Assembly (NCBI GenBank): GCA_026003835.1
Contig: BPHZ01000003.1
Location: 186,001 to 250,000 of the forward strand
From: Herpetosiphonaceae bacterium
GTDB lineage: Bacteria > Chloroflexota > Chloroflexia > Chloroflexales > Herpetosiphonaceae
Length of the DNA: 64,000 bases
Direction: 5' to 3'
Below are positions 27,393 through 36,500 of this stretch, piece after piece (position 1 is the first letter of the stretch; each line of letters opens with the position of its first letter). The notes beneath the pieces were generated by a model, which was given only the letters and a program-made list of their open reading frames with translations, had not been told where the DNA came from and did no database searches. The translations under genes and the position numbers were made by a program.

Positions 27393-28547
27393 CTAGATTA
27401 CATTCTGCTCGGCTACCAGCTCATGCCGGAAGCGTTCAATGCGCAAGTCGTCGATGTCAATCGAATGGGCGCGTCCGTCCAGAATCTCCTCCGCCATGAG
27501 TAATCCCGTGGCCGGTGAGTGCATCACGCCGTGCCCACTGAAGCCGGCGGCATTGATCCAGTTCTCCATCCCCGGCATGCGACCAAGGATCGGCAGGTGA
27601 TCCGGCGTCACCTCGTAGAGCCCCGCCCAGCACTGTCGCTCGGCCAGCCCCGCCCGCTCCAGAATTGGGAAGCGGTAGAGTCCAGCCTCCAAAACTGTAT
27701 CAAGCCAGTCCCAGTCGACGGTCAGACTGTATGAGGATGGCTCGTCAGCGCGGCTCATGCCCATGAGCACGCTCTCGTGCTCTTTGCGCATATAGAACCC
27801 GCTGCCGACGTCGATGGTTAGCGGGATATCTTGTGGGATAGCGGGGAAGGGATCGGTCATATAGATATTGCGTCTGTAAGGCCTGACCGGGACGTCGAGT
27901 CCGGCGAGCTTTGCCAGATCCCCGGCGTAAGGGCCGGCGGCATTGACGACGATATCGCAAGTGATTGGGCCGCTGGGCGTCTCGACCGCCAGCACCCGCT
28001 GGCCGTCGATGCGAAAGCCGGTAGCCGGCCGCTCACGATGCAGCTGGACGCCCATTTCACGGGCGCGGTTGAGGTAGCCCATCGCTACACCATGAGGATC
28101 CACGACGCCATCATCCGCGCAGTACGTGCCGCCGACCAAGCCCTCGCTGTTGGTCTCCGGAACAAATTGCCCTGCCTCCTCCGGTGTGAGCGTGCGCACA
28201 GCGACACCCAGACTGCGCTGTAGCTCGACATTGTGCAGGAATCGCTGCCAGGTCTCCGGGCTATCGACAAGGAACAGATAGCCGATCTGCCGCAGATCGG
28301 CATGGCCGCCGACCTCCTCAGCGAAGTGTTTAAATCGCTCAATGCTGTACTTGGAGAGCAGGATATTGGTGCGTGTCGAGAATTGGTGCCGCACTCCAGC
28401 AGCGGAGCGGGCCGTCGATCCGCTGATCTCTACCGGCTCTTTCTCAAGAATATGGACGTTGGTGCAGCCCCGCGCCGCCAGGTGATAAGCAATACTTGCG
28501 CCGATGATCCCTGCGCCGATAATGACAACCTGTGCTGTTTCTGCCAT
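27393..28547 (-). CDS. FAD-dependent amine/amino-acid oxidoreductase (DadA/SoxB-like)
   Basis: 384 residues. The N-terminal Rossmann FAD-binding motif VVIIGAGIIGASIAYHLA is followed by HILEKEPV. VNAAGPYAGDLAKLAG is typical of the DAO family, and the C-terminal CWAGLYEVTPDHLPILG with GFSGHGVMHSPATG matches sarcosine oxidase beta-type proteins. It oxidises a secondary amine or D-amino acid; the substrate is unknown. Start ATG 28547 has AAGGAGT about nine bases upstream; the open frame extends far 5' to 29072 but that part overlaps the real + gene at 28710. Confidence 0.88.
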   Translation of the reverse strand: MAETAQVVIIGAGIIGASIAYHLAARGCTNVHILEKEPVEISGSTARSAAGVRHQFSTRTNILLSKYSIERFKHFAEEVGGHADLRQIGYLFLVDSPETWQRFLHNVELQRSLGVAVRTLTPEEAGQFVPETNSEGLVGGTYCADDGVVDPHGVAMGYLNRAREMGVQLHRERPATGFRIDGQRVLAVETPSGPITCDIVVNAAGPYAGDLAKLAGLDVPVRPYRRNIYMTDPFPAIPQDIPLTIDVGSGFYMRKEHESVLMGMSRADEPSSYSLTVDWDWLDTVLEAGLYRFPILERAGLAERQCWAGLYEVTPDHLPILGRMPGMENWINAAGFSGHGVMHSPATGLLMAEEILDGRAHSIDIDDLRIERFRHELVAEQNVI

Positions 28548-28709
28548 AGCGACAAGACTCCTTTGTCCGCGATGATGTCGATTGGCTGAAGCCATTGTAG
28601 CACTTTTCGCACAGGCGTAAAGCGAAAGGGATGGGCTGGCATACTTGTTGCTGATCCGGACGTCTGTGGGAGTGGTCCCAGGTGTAGATGGAGAAGGGGG
28701 GTGAGTAGA

Positions 28710-28943
28710 GTGTCTGTGGAGCGCCTGCAGATCCGCGAGGGTATGCTTGTCGTTGGAGTGGATGGCAGCCAGATCGGCAAGGTAAAGGAGTGCCGCTCCA
28801 CCGATTTCCTGGTCGATCGTAGGCTCAGGCGCGATGTCTACGTCCCATTCGATGCCGTCCAGGAGATCACAGACGATCGCGTTGTTCTCAGCATCCCTGG
28901 CGATGCCGTCAGCGCTATGCCCTGGGCCAGACCGTCCCTCTGA
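28710..28943 (+). CDS. DUF2171/PRC-barrel-like small protein
   Basis: About 77 residues. The repeated beta pattern IREGMLVVGVDGSQIGKVKE, then LVDRRLRRDVYVPFDAVQEI, then DDRVVLSIPGDAV fits the DUF2171 fold, related to PRC barrels. GTG 28710 is chosen because AAGGGGGGTGA lies just upstream; GTG 28701 and 28716 are in frame. Cytoplasmic, function unknown, possibly stress-related as in other DUF2171 proteins. Confidence 0.75.
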   Translation: MSVERLQIREGMLVVGVDGSQIGKVKECRSTDFLVDRRLRRDVYVPFDAVQEITDDRVVLSIPGDAVSAMPWARPSL

Positions 28944-28968
28944 TTGATCCGCGTTTTTGGAAGCAGTG

Positions 28969-29003
28969 GAGAGGCGTCGGAGTCGCGGCGCCTCTCTTTC
29001 TTC
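28969..29003 (+). terminator. Intrinsic terminator after the DUF2171 gene
   Basis: GAGAGGCG (28969-28976) pairs with CGCCTCTC (28989-28996), followed by TTTCTTC. The rest of the gap to 29171 holds an inverted repeat GTACTCC/GGAGTAC around 29022-29052. Confidence 0.65.
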
Positions 29004-29171
29004 GATCAGCCTCCTGTGTCTGAGTACTCCTGGTAACTCCCCCACTGGAGTACCGCGATTCATCAGGACCAAAGTACGTGCAGGCTCAGCCCTCCAGATC
29101 GCCTCCCTCGATCTCTATTTTAGACCTTCCGTATAGCTTCCACGGCATTCTGCTGTTCAGTGGTTCTTAAC

Positions 29172-29200
29172 TTTACATTTTATTATCAATTATGTATACT
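29172..29200 (+). promoter_or_regulatory. Promoter for the first M23 peptidase
   Basis: TTTACA (29172-29177), 17-bp spacer, TATACT (29195-29200). The implied start near 29207 leaves a 5' leader of about 124 bases. Confidence 0.75.
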
Positions 29201-29206
29201 GGCGCC

Positions 29207-29330
29207 CGCTGTATAGCCGGTCCCATTGGTGAGTCATGCGGAAAAACTGGGTATCGATCCCAGTTCTCCACCGCCGGCCACGTTTTGCCGGTGCTCGCCC
29301 AAGGAAGGACCGCCCAAGAGGAGAGTGGAT
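29207..29330 (+). other. Structured 5' leader of the M23 peptidase gene
   Basis: Between the promoter and ATG 29331. It holds a perfect 7-bp hairpin AACTGGG/CCCAGTT (29245-29265), enclosed by GGTGAG...CTCCACC, and a second hairpin CCGGC/GCCGG near 29273-29290. It may be a regulatory RNA, but it matches no riboswitch class I know. Confidence 0.4.
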
Positions 29331-31358
29331 ATGAAGAGATCGTTGTCTGAGCACGACGGGGCGATCCGTCGCCAGCCGGGACGCTGGCTCTCGATGGGAG
29401 GAAGGTTCGTTTTTGCAGTGGGGGGGTGTTTTCTCAGTATTATTTTGGCCGCGTTCGCTTTCGTGCGCGCGCCTGCCGGCACTCTGTACGTTACTGTCTC
29501 GGAGGATCTGTCGTTCACTGGCGCCTCGATCGTCGTGGCCGGCGTGAATGATCTTGCCGATTCTGCCCTGGATACGCCAGTTCCAGCCGGCACGGATCCT
29601 GTAACAGCTGCCCAGTCTCACGGATCACTGAGGCTGGCCGGTCCTCGGCCCACAGCCGTTCTGCCGCTGGAGGACCGCGCCGCAGCCATGGAGCCTGCGC
29701 CAACGCTCACGCCTGTGCCAACACAGACACCTGTGCCTGGAGAGCAGGCGGTTCAGGTTGCCGCGCCGGAGCAGCCGCTGCCCGTGTTGATGGATGATCT
29801 GCGCTTTACGTCGGAGCCTGGGCTGACGACTGAAGCGCTTCAGGCGTTGCTTGAGCGTTTCCCTGGCCCGCTCAAGTGGATGCGCCTGCCTATCGGGGAT
29901 CGCGAGCATACCATCGCCGAAGTGCTGATCAGCCAGTCCAGCATGTACAGCTTGAACCCAAAAGTGATGCTGACGGTGCTGGAGATGCGGCACCGTCTGC
30001 TTTCCGATCCAAACGCGGCCATTGCACCCACCGATCTGGCGGCAGAAATTCGCTGGATGGTCCGTGAACTCTACCGTGGAGAGCGTACGACACTTTCGGG
30101 GACCCACCTCTCCTTTATCGATCAGAGCACCGCGCCCAGGCCGCCTGATCTCAATCCCGCCAGCTATGTTGTGACGCTGCTGCTGGCGCAGATGACGACG
30201 CCTGATCAACTGCGCTGGGTGATGCTCGACAGTCCGGACTCGTTCCTGGCAACCTACACACGCCTGTTTGAAGACCCACGGCAGCCGTTAACCGAGCCGT
30301 TGGCCCTTCAGTCACCGCCGTTCCTGTCGTATCCCAAAGCTACGCGCTCGCCGATTACCTCGTTCTTCGATCACGAGTATCCCTTTCTCATACAAAATGG
30401 CTCGCTGGTCTCTCATCACGCTCAACGCGAGAACCGTATCGCGTATGATGGTCACAACGGGTGGGATTACGGCGGCCGGTTGGGTGGATCCATCCTGGCA
30501 GCGGCGCCCGGCAAGGTCATGTTCGCTGGATGGTCAGATGATGGTTGTTGGACACCTGCCGGCGCTGTTGTTATCGATCATGGCAATGGCTACCGCACGC
30601 TCTACTGGCATATGCGAACTGTCGTCGTGCAGACTGGACAGGAGGTAGAGCGTGGACAGCCGTTGGGCGAAGTAGGTGATACCGGCTGCGCTGTTGGGCC
30701 GCATCTGCACTTCCAGGTACAGTTCAACGGCCGCACCGTAGACCCCTATGGCTGGTGTGGTGATCCGAAGGACGATCCCTGGGCACAGCATCCTTTTGGC
30801 GCCACCAGCCACTGGCTCTGGATCGATATCCCGAACTCCTGTGATATGCCGAAGGATTCTGTCGTCGTATCGACGGATGGTCCCGGCTTCTCGACAACTG
30901 GTGAGTGGGGCAGGGTACCGATTGGTGTTGCGGGCGGATCGCGCTGGGCCGTTTCGCGCGGGCCGGATCATCCGGCGCCGCAGCCGGGAGCGCCCCAGGG
31001 TGGGATCTGGGCGCTGACCCAGAATCCCCCTCCGCCCTCGCCAACTCCGGTGCCGGAGGCGAGCGCCACCTGGACGCCTCAGCTGCCGGCTGCCGGCCGC
31101 TATCGAGTGCTGGCCTACATTCCGTATGTCTACAATGGACACCGGGATACCAATCGGGTTCGCTACACGATTCAGCACGCCGATGGGGTGTCAGAGGTTG
31201 AGATCGACCAGAGCCTGTTCGTCAATATGTGGGCGGATCTGGGCACCTATACTTTTGATCCGGCAAAGGGGGCATCTGTGACGCTCTCCAACCATACCTC
31301 CAGATCGCTGGAGGGGGTCTGGGCCGGCGCGATCACCTGGATGCCGGTAGGACCCTAA
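29331..31358 (+). CDS. Membrane-anchored M23 (LytM) peptidase with golvesin-like C-terminal domain
   Basis: 675 residues. One transmembrane segment near residues 20-45, a Pro/Thr/Ala-rich linker, a helical region about 150-330, then an M23 domain: His375 and Asp379 in YDGHNGWDYGG, TLYWHM, and His458-Leu-His460 in VGPHLHFQV. These are the zinc ligands, so it should be active on peptidoglycan cross-bridges. The C-terminal 90 residues (RYRVLAYIPYVYNG, DLGTYTF) resemble the golvesin/carbohydrate-binding domain. GAGGAGAG precedes ATG 29331. Paralogue at 31814. Confidence 0.88.
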   Translation: MKRSLSEHDGAIRRQPGRWLSMGGRFVFAVGGCFLSIILAAFAFVRAPAGTLYVTVSEDLSFTGASIVVAGVNDLADSALDTPVPAGTDPVTAAQSHGSLRLAGPRPTAVLPLEDRAAAMEPAPTLTPVPTQTPVPGEQAVQVAAPEQPLPVLMDDLRFTSEPGLTTEALQALLERFPGPLKWMRLPIGDREHTIAEVLISQSSMYSLNPKVMLTVLEMRHRLLSDPNAAIAPTDLAAEIRWMVRELYRGERTTLSGTHLSFIDQSTAPRPPDLNPASYVVTLLLAQMTTPDQLRWVMLDSPDSFLATYTRLFEDPRQPLTEPLALQSPPFLSYPKATRSPITSFFDHEYPFLIQNGSLVSHHAQRENRIAYDGHNGWDYGGRLGGSILAAAPGKVMFAGWSDDGCWTPAGAVVIDHGNGYRTLYWHMRTVVVQTGQEVERGQPLGEVGDTGCAVGPHLHFQVQFNGRTVDPYGWCGDPKDDPWAQHPFGATSHWLWIDIPNSCDMPKDSVVVSTDGPGFSTTGEWGRVPIGVAGGSRWAVSRGPDHPAPQPGAPQGGIWALTQNPPPPSPTPVPEASATWTPQLPAAGRYRVLAYIPYVYNGHRDTNRVRYTIQHADGVSEVEIDQSLFVNMWADLGTYTFDPAKGASVTLSNHTSRSLEGVWAGAITWMPVGP

Positions 31359-31393
31359 TCCGCCGGCAGGATCAGCTCAAATCGTTCATTTGG

Positions 31394-31420
31394 AGGGCGG
31401 GCCTTCGGCCTGCCCTTTTT
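31394..31420 (+). terminator. Intrinsic terminator after the first M23 gene
   Basis: GGGCGGGCC, loop TTC, GGCCTGCCC, then TTTTT. The 350 bases that follow (31421-31770) hold no gene I can support, only the tandem repeat below and the next promoter. Confidence 0.85.
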
Positions 31421-31515
31421 CCTGGCCCACAACCTGCTGCGCTCTGGATGCAACAGCCTGGTGTTGGCTGTGCGAGAGGAGGCGTTGATGTTGATCGTAT
31501 CAGGCCCCACCAATT

Positions 31516-31557
31516 CCCGATCCGGCGCCACCGGATCCCGATCCGGCGCCGCCGGAT
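31516..31557. repeat. 21-bp tandem repeat, two copies
   Basis: Units at 31516-31536 and 31537-31557 differ at one base; each begins CCCGATCCGGCGCC. A third partial unit follows. One frame would encode PDPAPPDPDPAPPDPG, but it has no start codon and meets stops, so it may be a decayed Pro-rich linker. Confidence 0.7.
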
Positions 31558-31744
31558 CCCGGGCCGCTGCCTGCTCCCTTGCCCGATCCGAACCAGCCGG
31601 CGCCGGAGCCTGTTCGACCCCCCACCGCCGATCATCGAATAGATGGAGTAGGTGTTACTGCAGATGTTGCCTCGGAGCGGTACGGCGCCGTCGTGCCGCT
31701 CCGAGTGCCGTTTTCCCGCGCTCATCCTTGCTAGCGCCTCTCGC

Positions 31745-31773
31745 TTGCGCTTTTGCTCGCCCTTGGCTATACT
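31745..31773 (+). promoter_or_regulatory. Promoter for the second M23 peptidase
   Basis: TTGCGC (31745-31750), 17-bp spacer, TATACT (31768-31773), about 40 bases before ATG 31814. Confidence 0.7.
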
Positions 31774-31813
31774 GGCGGCATCCTTCCGGTCCTGCAGGTG
31801 AGAGGCGAGATGT

Positions 31814-33763
31814 ATGCGGGAGACAACACGCGAGCGCTATGAACAACTCCGCCGCCAGCGCCGCCGTATGCGCTGGAACACGATCTACCAGCAACGTTTT
31901 GTTCTAGGGGGAACGCTCCTTGCCGCTGGCGTAATGCTGCTGGCGCTCATATTTCGGGCCATACCTTCAAGGTCTGCATTGCCTCAGGCATCCCCTGCTC
32001 CAATCCAGCGCCAAGAAGGGTCGCCGCTGCGCGCTACCGCCGTTCCGCTGGAATCGCCCGTACCTGTTGATAGCACGCCGGCGCCGGTGCCCGTAGAACA
32101 ACACCAGGCGCTGCTCTTTGATGGCTGGCGTTTTACCTATGAGCCGGGCCTGACGGTGGAGGCTCTCCAGGCGATCCTTGACAGCTATCCCGGCCAGCTC
32201 AAATCCTATGAGTTGTGGGTCGGCGATCGTAACTACACGGTCGCCGAGGTGCTGGTCGGCAGCGCCGCGCTCTACGGCATCAATCCTAAGATTCTTCTCG
32301 CGTTCATGGAGCTGCAGCAGCAGTTGCTCTCCGATCCCGATCCCTCAGAAGAGCAGCTCGTGTGGGCGATGAATTATCGCGGCGATGAGGGCAATATGCG
32401 CGGCCTTGGTCCACAGATTCGCTGGGCGCTTCGCGAGCTGCGGCGGGGTATTCGTGATTTCCCTACTGCGACTGGACTCGTCTTCGCCGACGACAGCCGG
32501 ATGCCGCTGCCGTCCGGCCTCGACGCTCCAAGCTACGCGATTTTACGCACGCTGGCCCGAACTGTGACCCCTGAGCGTCTGGCGCAGCTGGCCGGCGATG
32601 GTCCCGGCTCGTTCCTGGCGGTCTACTCAAGCCTCTTCGAGGATCCGCGCCAGCCACTCGAGGCCCTGCCCCCGCTTGCCGAGCCGTTTCTTACCTACCC
32701 GCTGGATCGCCTTGCGCATATCACCTCGTTTTTCGATCACGAGTACCCGTTTCTGACCCAGAATGGATCGCTGGTCTCCTACTGGAACCGGCGTGAGGCC
32801 AAGATTTCTTACGATGGGCATGACGGCTGGGACTATGGCGCCCGTCCTCCAACAGCTGTGCTGGCTGCCGCGCCTGGTGTCGTGCTTTTTGCCGGAAGCT
32901 CCGATGATGGCTGCGGGAGCCCTGCCCGTGGAGTCATTATCGACCATGGCAATGGTTATCGCACGCTCTACTGGCACCTCAGTTACGTTGATGTCGAGAT
33001 CGGCCAGCAGATCGAGCGCGGGCAGGTGCTGGGTGTCGTCGGCGCTACAGGCTGTGCCACTGGTCCGCACCTGCATTTCCAGGTCCATTACCTGGGTCGC
33101 AGCACCGACCCTTATGGTTGGTGTGGTGACCCACGGGATGATCCCTGGGCGAACCATCCTGTGGGAGCAGCCAGCAGCTGGCTCTGGCTCGATAGGCCAA
33201 ATCCATGCGCGCTGCCGCAGAACGTCCTGCTGGTTAGCGCAGGTGGCGCAGGCTTTGTGACGACGGGAAGCTGGGACCCAGCGCCTATCGGTATCTACGG
33301 CGGCTCATTTTGGACCAGATCGTTGGCGCCGATTACTGCGACCGCCGATCTCAGCGGTACCGCTGCGTTGAGCAGCACCCCTGTCCTTAGCAGCACCGTA
33401 ACGCCGCTGTCAGGTGTTGCCGTGCAGCAAACACCGCAGCCGGATGCGCCTAAAGAGCTGGAGGCTACCGCGACCTGGTATCCTCGCCTGCCCGCACCCG
33501 GCCGCTATCGTGTCCTGGCCTACGTGCCGTATTTCTTCAACGGCCTTGAGGATGCCCGCAGCGTGCGCTACCTGATCCGGCATGCCGGCGGGCGGACTGA
33601 GGTGACGATCGATCAACGTGCGATTGCGAATGATTGGGCTGATCTCGGCACCTATGAGTTTGATCCGCAGCAGCAGCCCTTTGTCAAACTGACGAATCGA
33701 ACAGACGCTGCGGATGAGGGTGTCTGGGCCAGCGCTATGCTCTGGATACCTGTGGAGCCTTAG
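31814..33763 (+). CDS. Second membrane-anchored M23 peptidase, paralogue of 29331
   Basis: 649 residues with the same plan as its neighbour: basic cytoplasmic start (RERYEQLRRQRRRMRW), one transmembrane helix about 30-50, linker, helical region opening FTYEPGLTVEALQAI, then M23 with His336 and Asp340 in YDGHDGWDYG and His419-Leu-His421 in ATGPHLHFQVHY. A Thr/Ser-rich spacer with TAALSSTPVLSSTVTP precedes the same golvesin-like C-terminal domain (RYRVLAYVPYFFNG). It arose by tandem duplication. Likely a cell-wall hydrolase acting outside the membrane. Confidence 0.88.
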   Translation: MRETTRERYEQLRRQRRRMRWNTIYQQRFVLGGTLLAAGVMLLALIFRAIPSRSALPQASPAPIQRQEGSPLRATAVPLESPVPVDSTPAPVPVEQHQALLFDGWRFTYEPGLTVEALQAILDSYPGQLKSYELWVGDRNYTVAEVLVGSAALYGINPKILLAFMELQQQLLSDPDPSEEQLVWAMNYRGDEGNMRGLGPQIRWALRELRRGIRDFPTATGLVFADDSRMPLPSGLDAPSYAILRTLARTVTPERLAQLAGDGPGSFLAVYSSLFEDPRQPLEALPPLAEPFLTYPLDRLAHITSFFDHEYPFLTQNGSLVSYWNRREAKISYDGHDGWDYGARPPTAVLAAAPGVVLFAGSSDDGCGSPARGVIIDHGNGYRTLYWHLSYVDVEIGQQIERGQVLGVVGATGCATGPHLHFQVHYLGRSTDPYGWCGDPRDDPWANHPVGAASSWLWLDRPNPCALPQNVLLVSAGGAGFVTTGSWDPAPIGIYGGSFWTRSLAPITATADLSGTAALSSTPVLSSTVTPLSGVAVQQTPQPDAPKELEATATWYPRLPAPGRYRVLAYVPYFFNGLEDARSVRYLIRHAGGRTEVTIDQRAIANDWADLGTYEFDPQQQPFVKLTNRTDAADEGVWASAMLWIPVEP

Positions 33764-33777
33764 GGAGCGATACATCT

Positions 33778-34372
33778 ATGCAGACGACACAGCTGATTAT
33801 CATCCGCCATGGCGAGACTCAGGCCAATGTCGATGGCCGTATGCAGGGCCGTGGTGACGATCCGCTGACCGCGCGGGGTCGCCGGCAGGTTGAGCAGATT
33901 GCCCGGCGCCTGGCCGCGGAGAAGCCGCTGCCGGCAGCGATCTACTCCAGTTCACTCCCCCGTGCCCGCGCCACAGCCGAGGTCATCGCTCAGTCCTTAG
34001 GGCTGGAGCCGATCATGCTTGATGATCTCCAGGAGATGCATATCGGCGACCTTGAGAATGCGACTGCTGAAGAGCTTGAGACTGTGCAGCGCTCCTTTAC
34101 CAGCCTGGACGATCGCTACCCAGGCGGGGAGAGCATCAGAGAGTTTATCGATCGCATCATGGGCGCGTTCGGCCGTATTGTCGCCATCCACCGGGGCCAG
34201 CGTGTGGTCGCTGTCAGCCATGGCGGTGTGATTTCTACTGCCCTGGCTATCTGGTCGGGGCGATGGCAGCCGTTGGCGCGAATTTACTGTCAACAATTGC
34301 TCCTATAGCGAGGTTACCTTCACGCCGGATCCGCAAGTTGTATGTGTTGACGACTGCGCTCATCTGGAGTAA
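33778..34372 (+). CDS. Histidine phosphatase (phosphoglycerate mutase-like), one apparent frameshift
   Basis: About 197 residues after correction. LIIIRHGETQANVDGRMQG is the RHG signature with the phosphorylated His; SSSLPRARATAEVIA and VVAVSHGGVIS supply the other catalytic Arg and His. An extra G in the GGGG run near 34257 breaks the frame; removing it turns the end into WSGDGSRWREFTVNNCSYSE and a stop at 34370-34372. As read, the ORF would stop early at 34308. Small-molecule or protein phosphatase; substrate unknown. Starts 14 bases after the M23 gene. Confidence 0.85.
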
Positions 34373-34404
34373 AGCTTGCATTTGAGGATAGAGCGTCTGG
34401 GCTA

Positions 34405-34433
34405 TTGCCTCTGATCTCCCAATAGCGTAGAAT
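34405..34433 (+). promoter_or_regulatory. Promoter for the GAF-STAS gene
   Basis: TTGCCT (34405-34410), 17-bp spacer, TAGAAT (34428-34433). Confidence 0.65.
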
Positions 34434-34476
34434 AAGGCTGGATGAAGAGCTTACTCAATTTAATGGGGGACAGGCA

Positions 34477-35461
34477 ATGGCCCACTGCGACGATGCCTGG
34501 CGTGTTGAGCAGCTCGAAGCCCTTCTCAATTTGTCGAGCGCGTTGCGACCCCGAATTGCCGCCCGAGGAACTCCACATCCTCAGCCTGGAATCGCTCTGC
34601 CAGGCTGGATCCTATGAGGATGCCGTTCTCTGGGTGAAAGAGGCTGCCGAAACGTTTACCCTGGGGAGTTCGCGTTGTTTCTCTCTGTCACCTTCGATCC
34701 GGTGAAGTGCCTTCCACTTGTAACTGTGCAGCAGATACTCTCGCGCTGCGCCCGCGGCGGCCCGGTCTACTGGTCGCCGTTGATCGCCGATGTGCTGGGG
34801 CTCTGCTTGCAACGCCCGGCCAGTGATCTCCCCACCGATGGTCACTGCTTGTTTGTTCCACTGGTGTACACTGAGCCGGTCGGCCTGAGCCTGTTTATTG
34901 GCTCACAGCCGCAACCCGATCCTACGGCCTGCGAATTTTTAGGCCGCTTCGCCGATCAGATCGCCGTGATCTTAACCACTTCCCCGGATCTTTTCAGAGC
35001 ACGAGCAGATGATGTTTGAGCTGCGCCGGGCTTTGGAGGCCCAGGAAGATTTGCAGCGGAAGGTGATAGAGCTGTCCGCTCCGGTGCTGCCCCTCCTTCC
35101 CGATGTGCTGGTGCTGCCGTTGGTCGGCGCCATCGATGCCGGACGCATAACGCGCGTTCTGGATGAGCTGCTCCATAGCATCACACAGCATCGGGCCAGA
35201 GTGGTCATTATCGATATCACTGGTGTTCCGGTTGTCGATACGAGCGTAGCAGCTCAGCTGATCTCGGTGGCCAATGCTGCCCGCCTGCTTGGCTGTAAGA
35301 CGATGCTGGTGGGGATTCGCCCTGAAATTGCCCAGACGATCGTTTCCCTGGGCCTTACCATGGACCAGTTGAGCACCCTGGCGAGCCTGGCCGAGGGCTT
35401 GCGAGCTGCTCTAGGCGAGGTGGGCTTGCAGCTCGTGCCAAAAGCACGTCATTTCGTATAG
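34477..35461 (+). CDS. GAF-like sensor plus STAS domain protein (RsbR-like), three apparent frameshifts
   Basis: Predicted anti-anti-sigma or stressosome-type regulator of about 327 residues after correction. The N-terminal part (WRVEQLEALLNLSSALRPEL) leads to a GAF-like region with FALFLSVTFDPVK and FVPLVYTEPVGLSLFIGSQP. The C-terminal STAS domain reads VLVLPLVGAIDAGRITRVLD, VVIIDITGVPVVDTSVAAQL and LLGCKTMLVGIRPEIAQTI; a Thr near the expected phospho-site is present (VDTS). Breaks: an extra C near 34544, a missing G near 34666 and an extra G near 34987. All are homopolymer changes. A terminator follows. Confidence 0.75.
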
Positions 35462-35498
35462 CCGCTGGCCTTCCGTCAGCAGTGTTGAGCTGAGGTTG

Positions 35499-35526
35499 GG
35501 CTCATCCACAGGATGAGCCTTGTTGT
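35499..35526 (+). terminator. Intrinsic terminator after the STAS gene
   Basis: GGCTCATCC, loop ACA, GGATGAGCC (perfect 9-bp stem), then TTGTTGT. Confidence 0.85.
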
Positions 35527-35551
35527 ATGATACGATCACCATATCTTAAGC

Positions 35552-36500
35552 TTGATGCTCCTTGACTGCCCTCGCTTGCAAGATCTTCATGCTTATGCTG
35601 ATGTATCAAGTATCTCTTATTCTGGAATGCTGCTCTTACCTGCCACCTGGATTCAGAATATCTGGATTATCCTGGCGCTAGGTGTCGATCTCTTGTTACT
35701 GGGCTATAGCATTGCTGTTCTCGATGCGTTCGATGAAGGAGAGAGCCTCCTGCCCAATCTCTGGCGATCATGTCTGGCTTCGCTGCTCGGCGCCACTCTT
35801 TTCGGCAGCCAGGTTGCGCTGGTGATGATTGCCGTAACAGGCCCCAACGTTGCAATGATCGGCTTACTGCTGATGACGATCGCCTCCGCTATCACTGTAC
35901 AGGTTTTCAGCCCTCGTATTCACCGCCTGCTCGACCGGGCCGCCTTTGCCGGGATGCCGGCCCTGCAGCATGCGCGTGAAGAGCTGCGTATGGTCGATGC
36001 CCGCCCTTCCTCGCATAAGGACTGATGTTGATCTCGCAACGATCGATGAGGCGGAGTTTACACGCCTGACACGACGAGCCCTGAGCCACTATGGCGATCT
36101 AACCAGATTGGCCAGCAACCCTCTTACTGCATTGCCAATGCTTGTGAAGCGGCTGGAGCAGCGTGGCGCACCTCAGGACCCTATCGAGCGGGCCGCAGAA
36201 CTCAAGGCGCTGCTAGCCGAGAGTATCGAGCGCCTCAAACCACGGGGCAAGGGCGACTTTGGAACCTCGGACGAATGGCGCTACTACAACGCCCTCTATT
36301 TTCCCTACATCGTCGGGCTCAGACCCTACAGCCGGCGCGCTTCCCACCAGCATATCGATGATCCGGCTGCGAAAGCGGCGCTTGAGTGGTTTCAGTCGGC
36401 GGTTCCAGAGCGAACGCTCTACAACTGGCAGACAGCCGCCACAAACCTGATCGCTCACGATCTCCGGTGCCAGCTGGAAGAATCGCTCCGAACATCCTGA
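35552..36500 (+). CDS. Membrane protein of unknown function, one apparent frameshift, possibly N-terminally truncated
   Basis: About 315 residues after removing one extra C near 36003, which joins EELRMVDA to ALPRIRTDVDLATIDEAEF. The first 120 residues hold about three hydrophobic segments (IWIILALGVDLLLLGYSIAV, ALVMIAVTGPNVAMIGLLLM) around a conserved-looking FDEGESLLP. The soluble C-terminal half has LTRRALSHYGDL, DFGTSDEWRYYNALYFPYIV and PERTLYNWQTAA, a distinct pattern that looks conserved but that I cannot name. The start (TTG 35552 or ATG 35555) lies right after a terminator without a clear promoter, so earlier membrane helices may be lost. Confidence 0.6.

Noticed and set aside
28548..29072. 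5' extension of the FAD oxidoreductase frame
   Set aside because: The Rossmann motif and a good ribosome site fix the start at 28547; the extension overlaps the real DUF2171 gene.
31461..31907. 148-residue frame between the two M23 genes
   Set aside because: Arg/Ser/Ala-rich, contains a 21-bp tandem repeat, no ribosome site, and covers the promoter of the second M23 gene.
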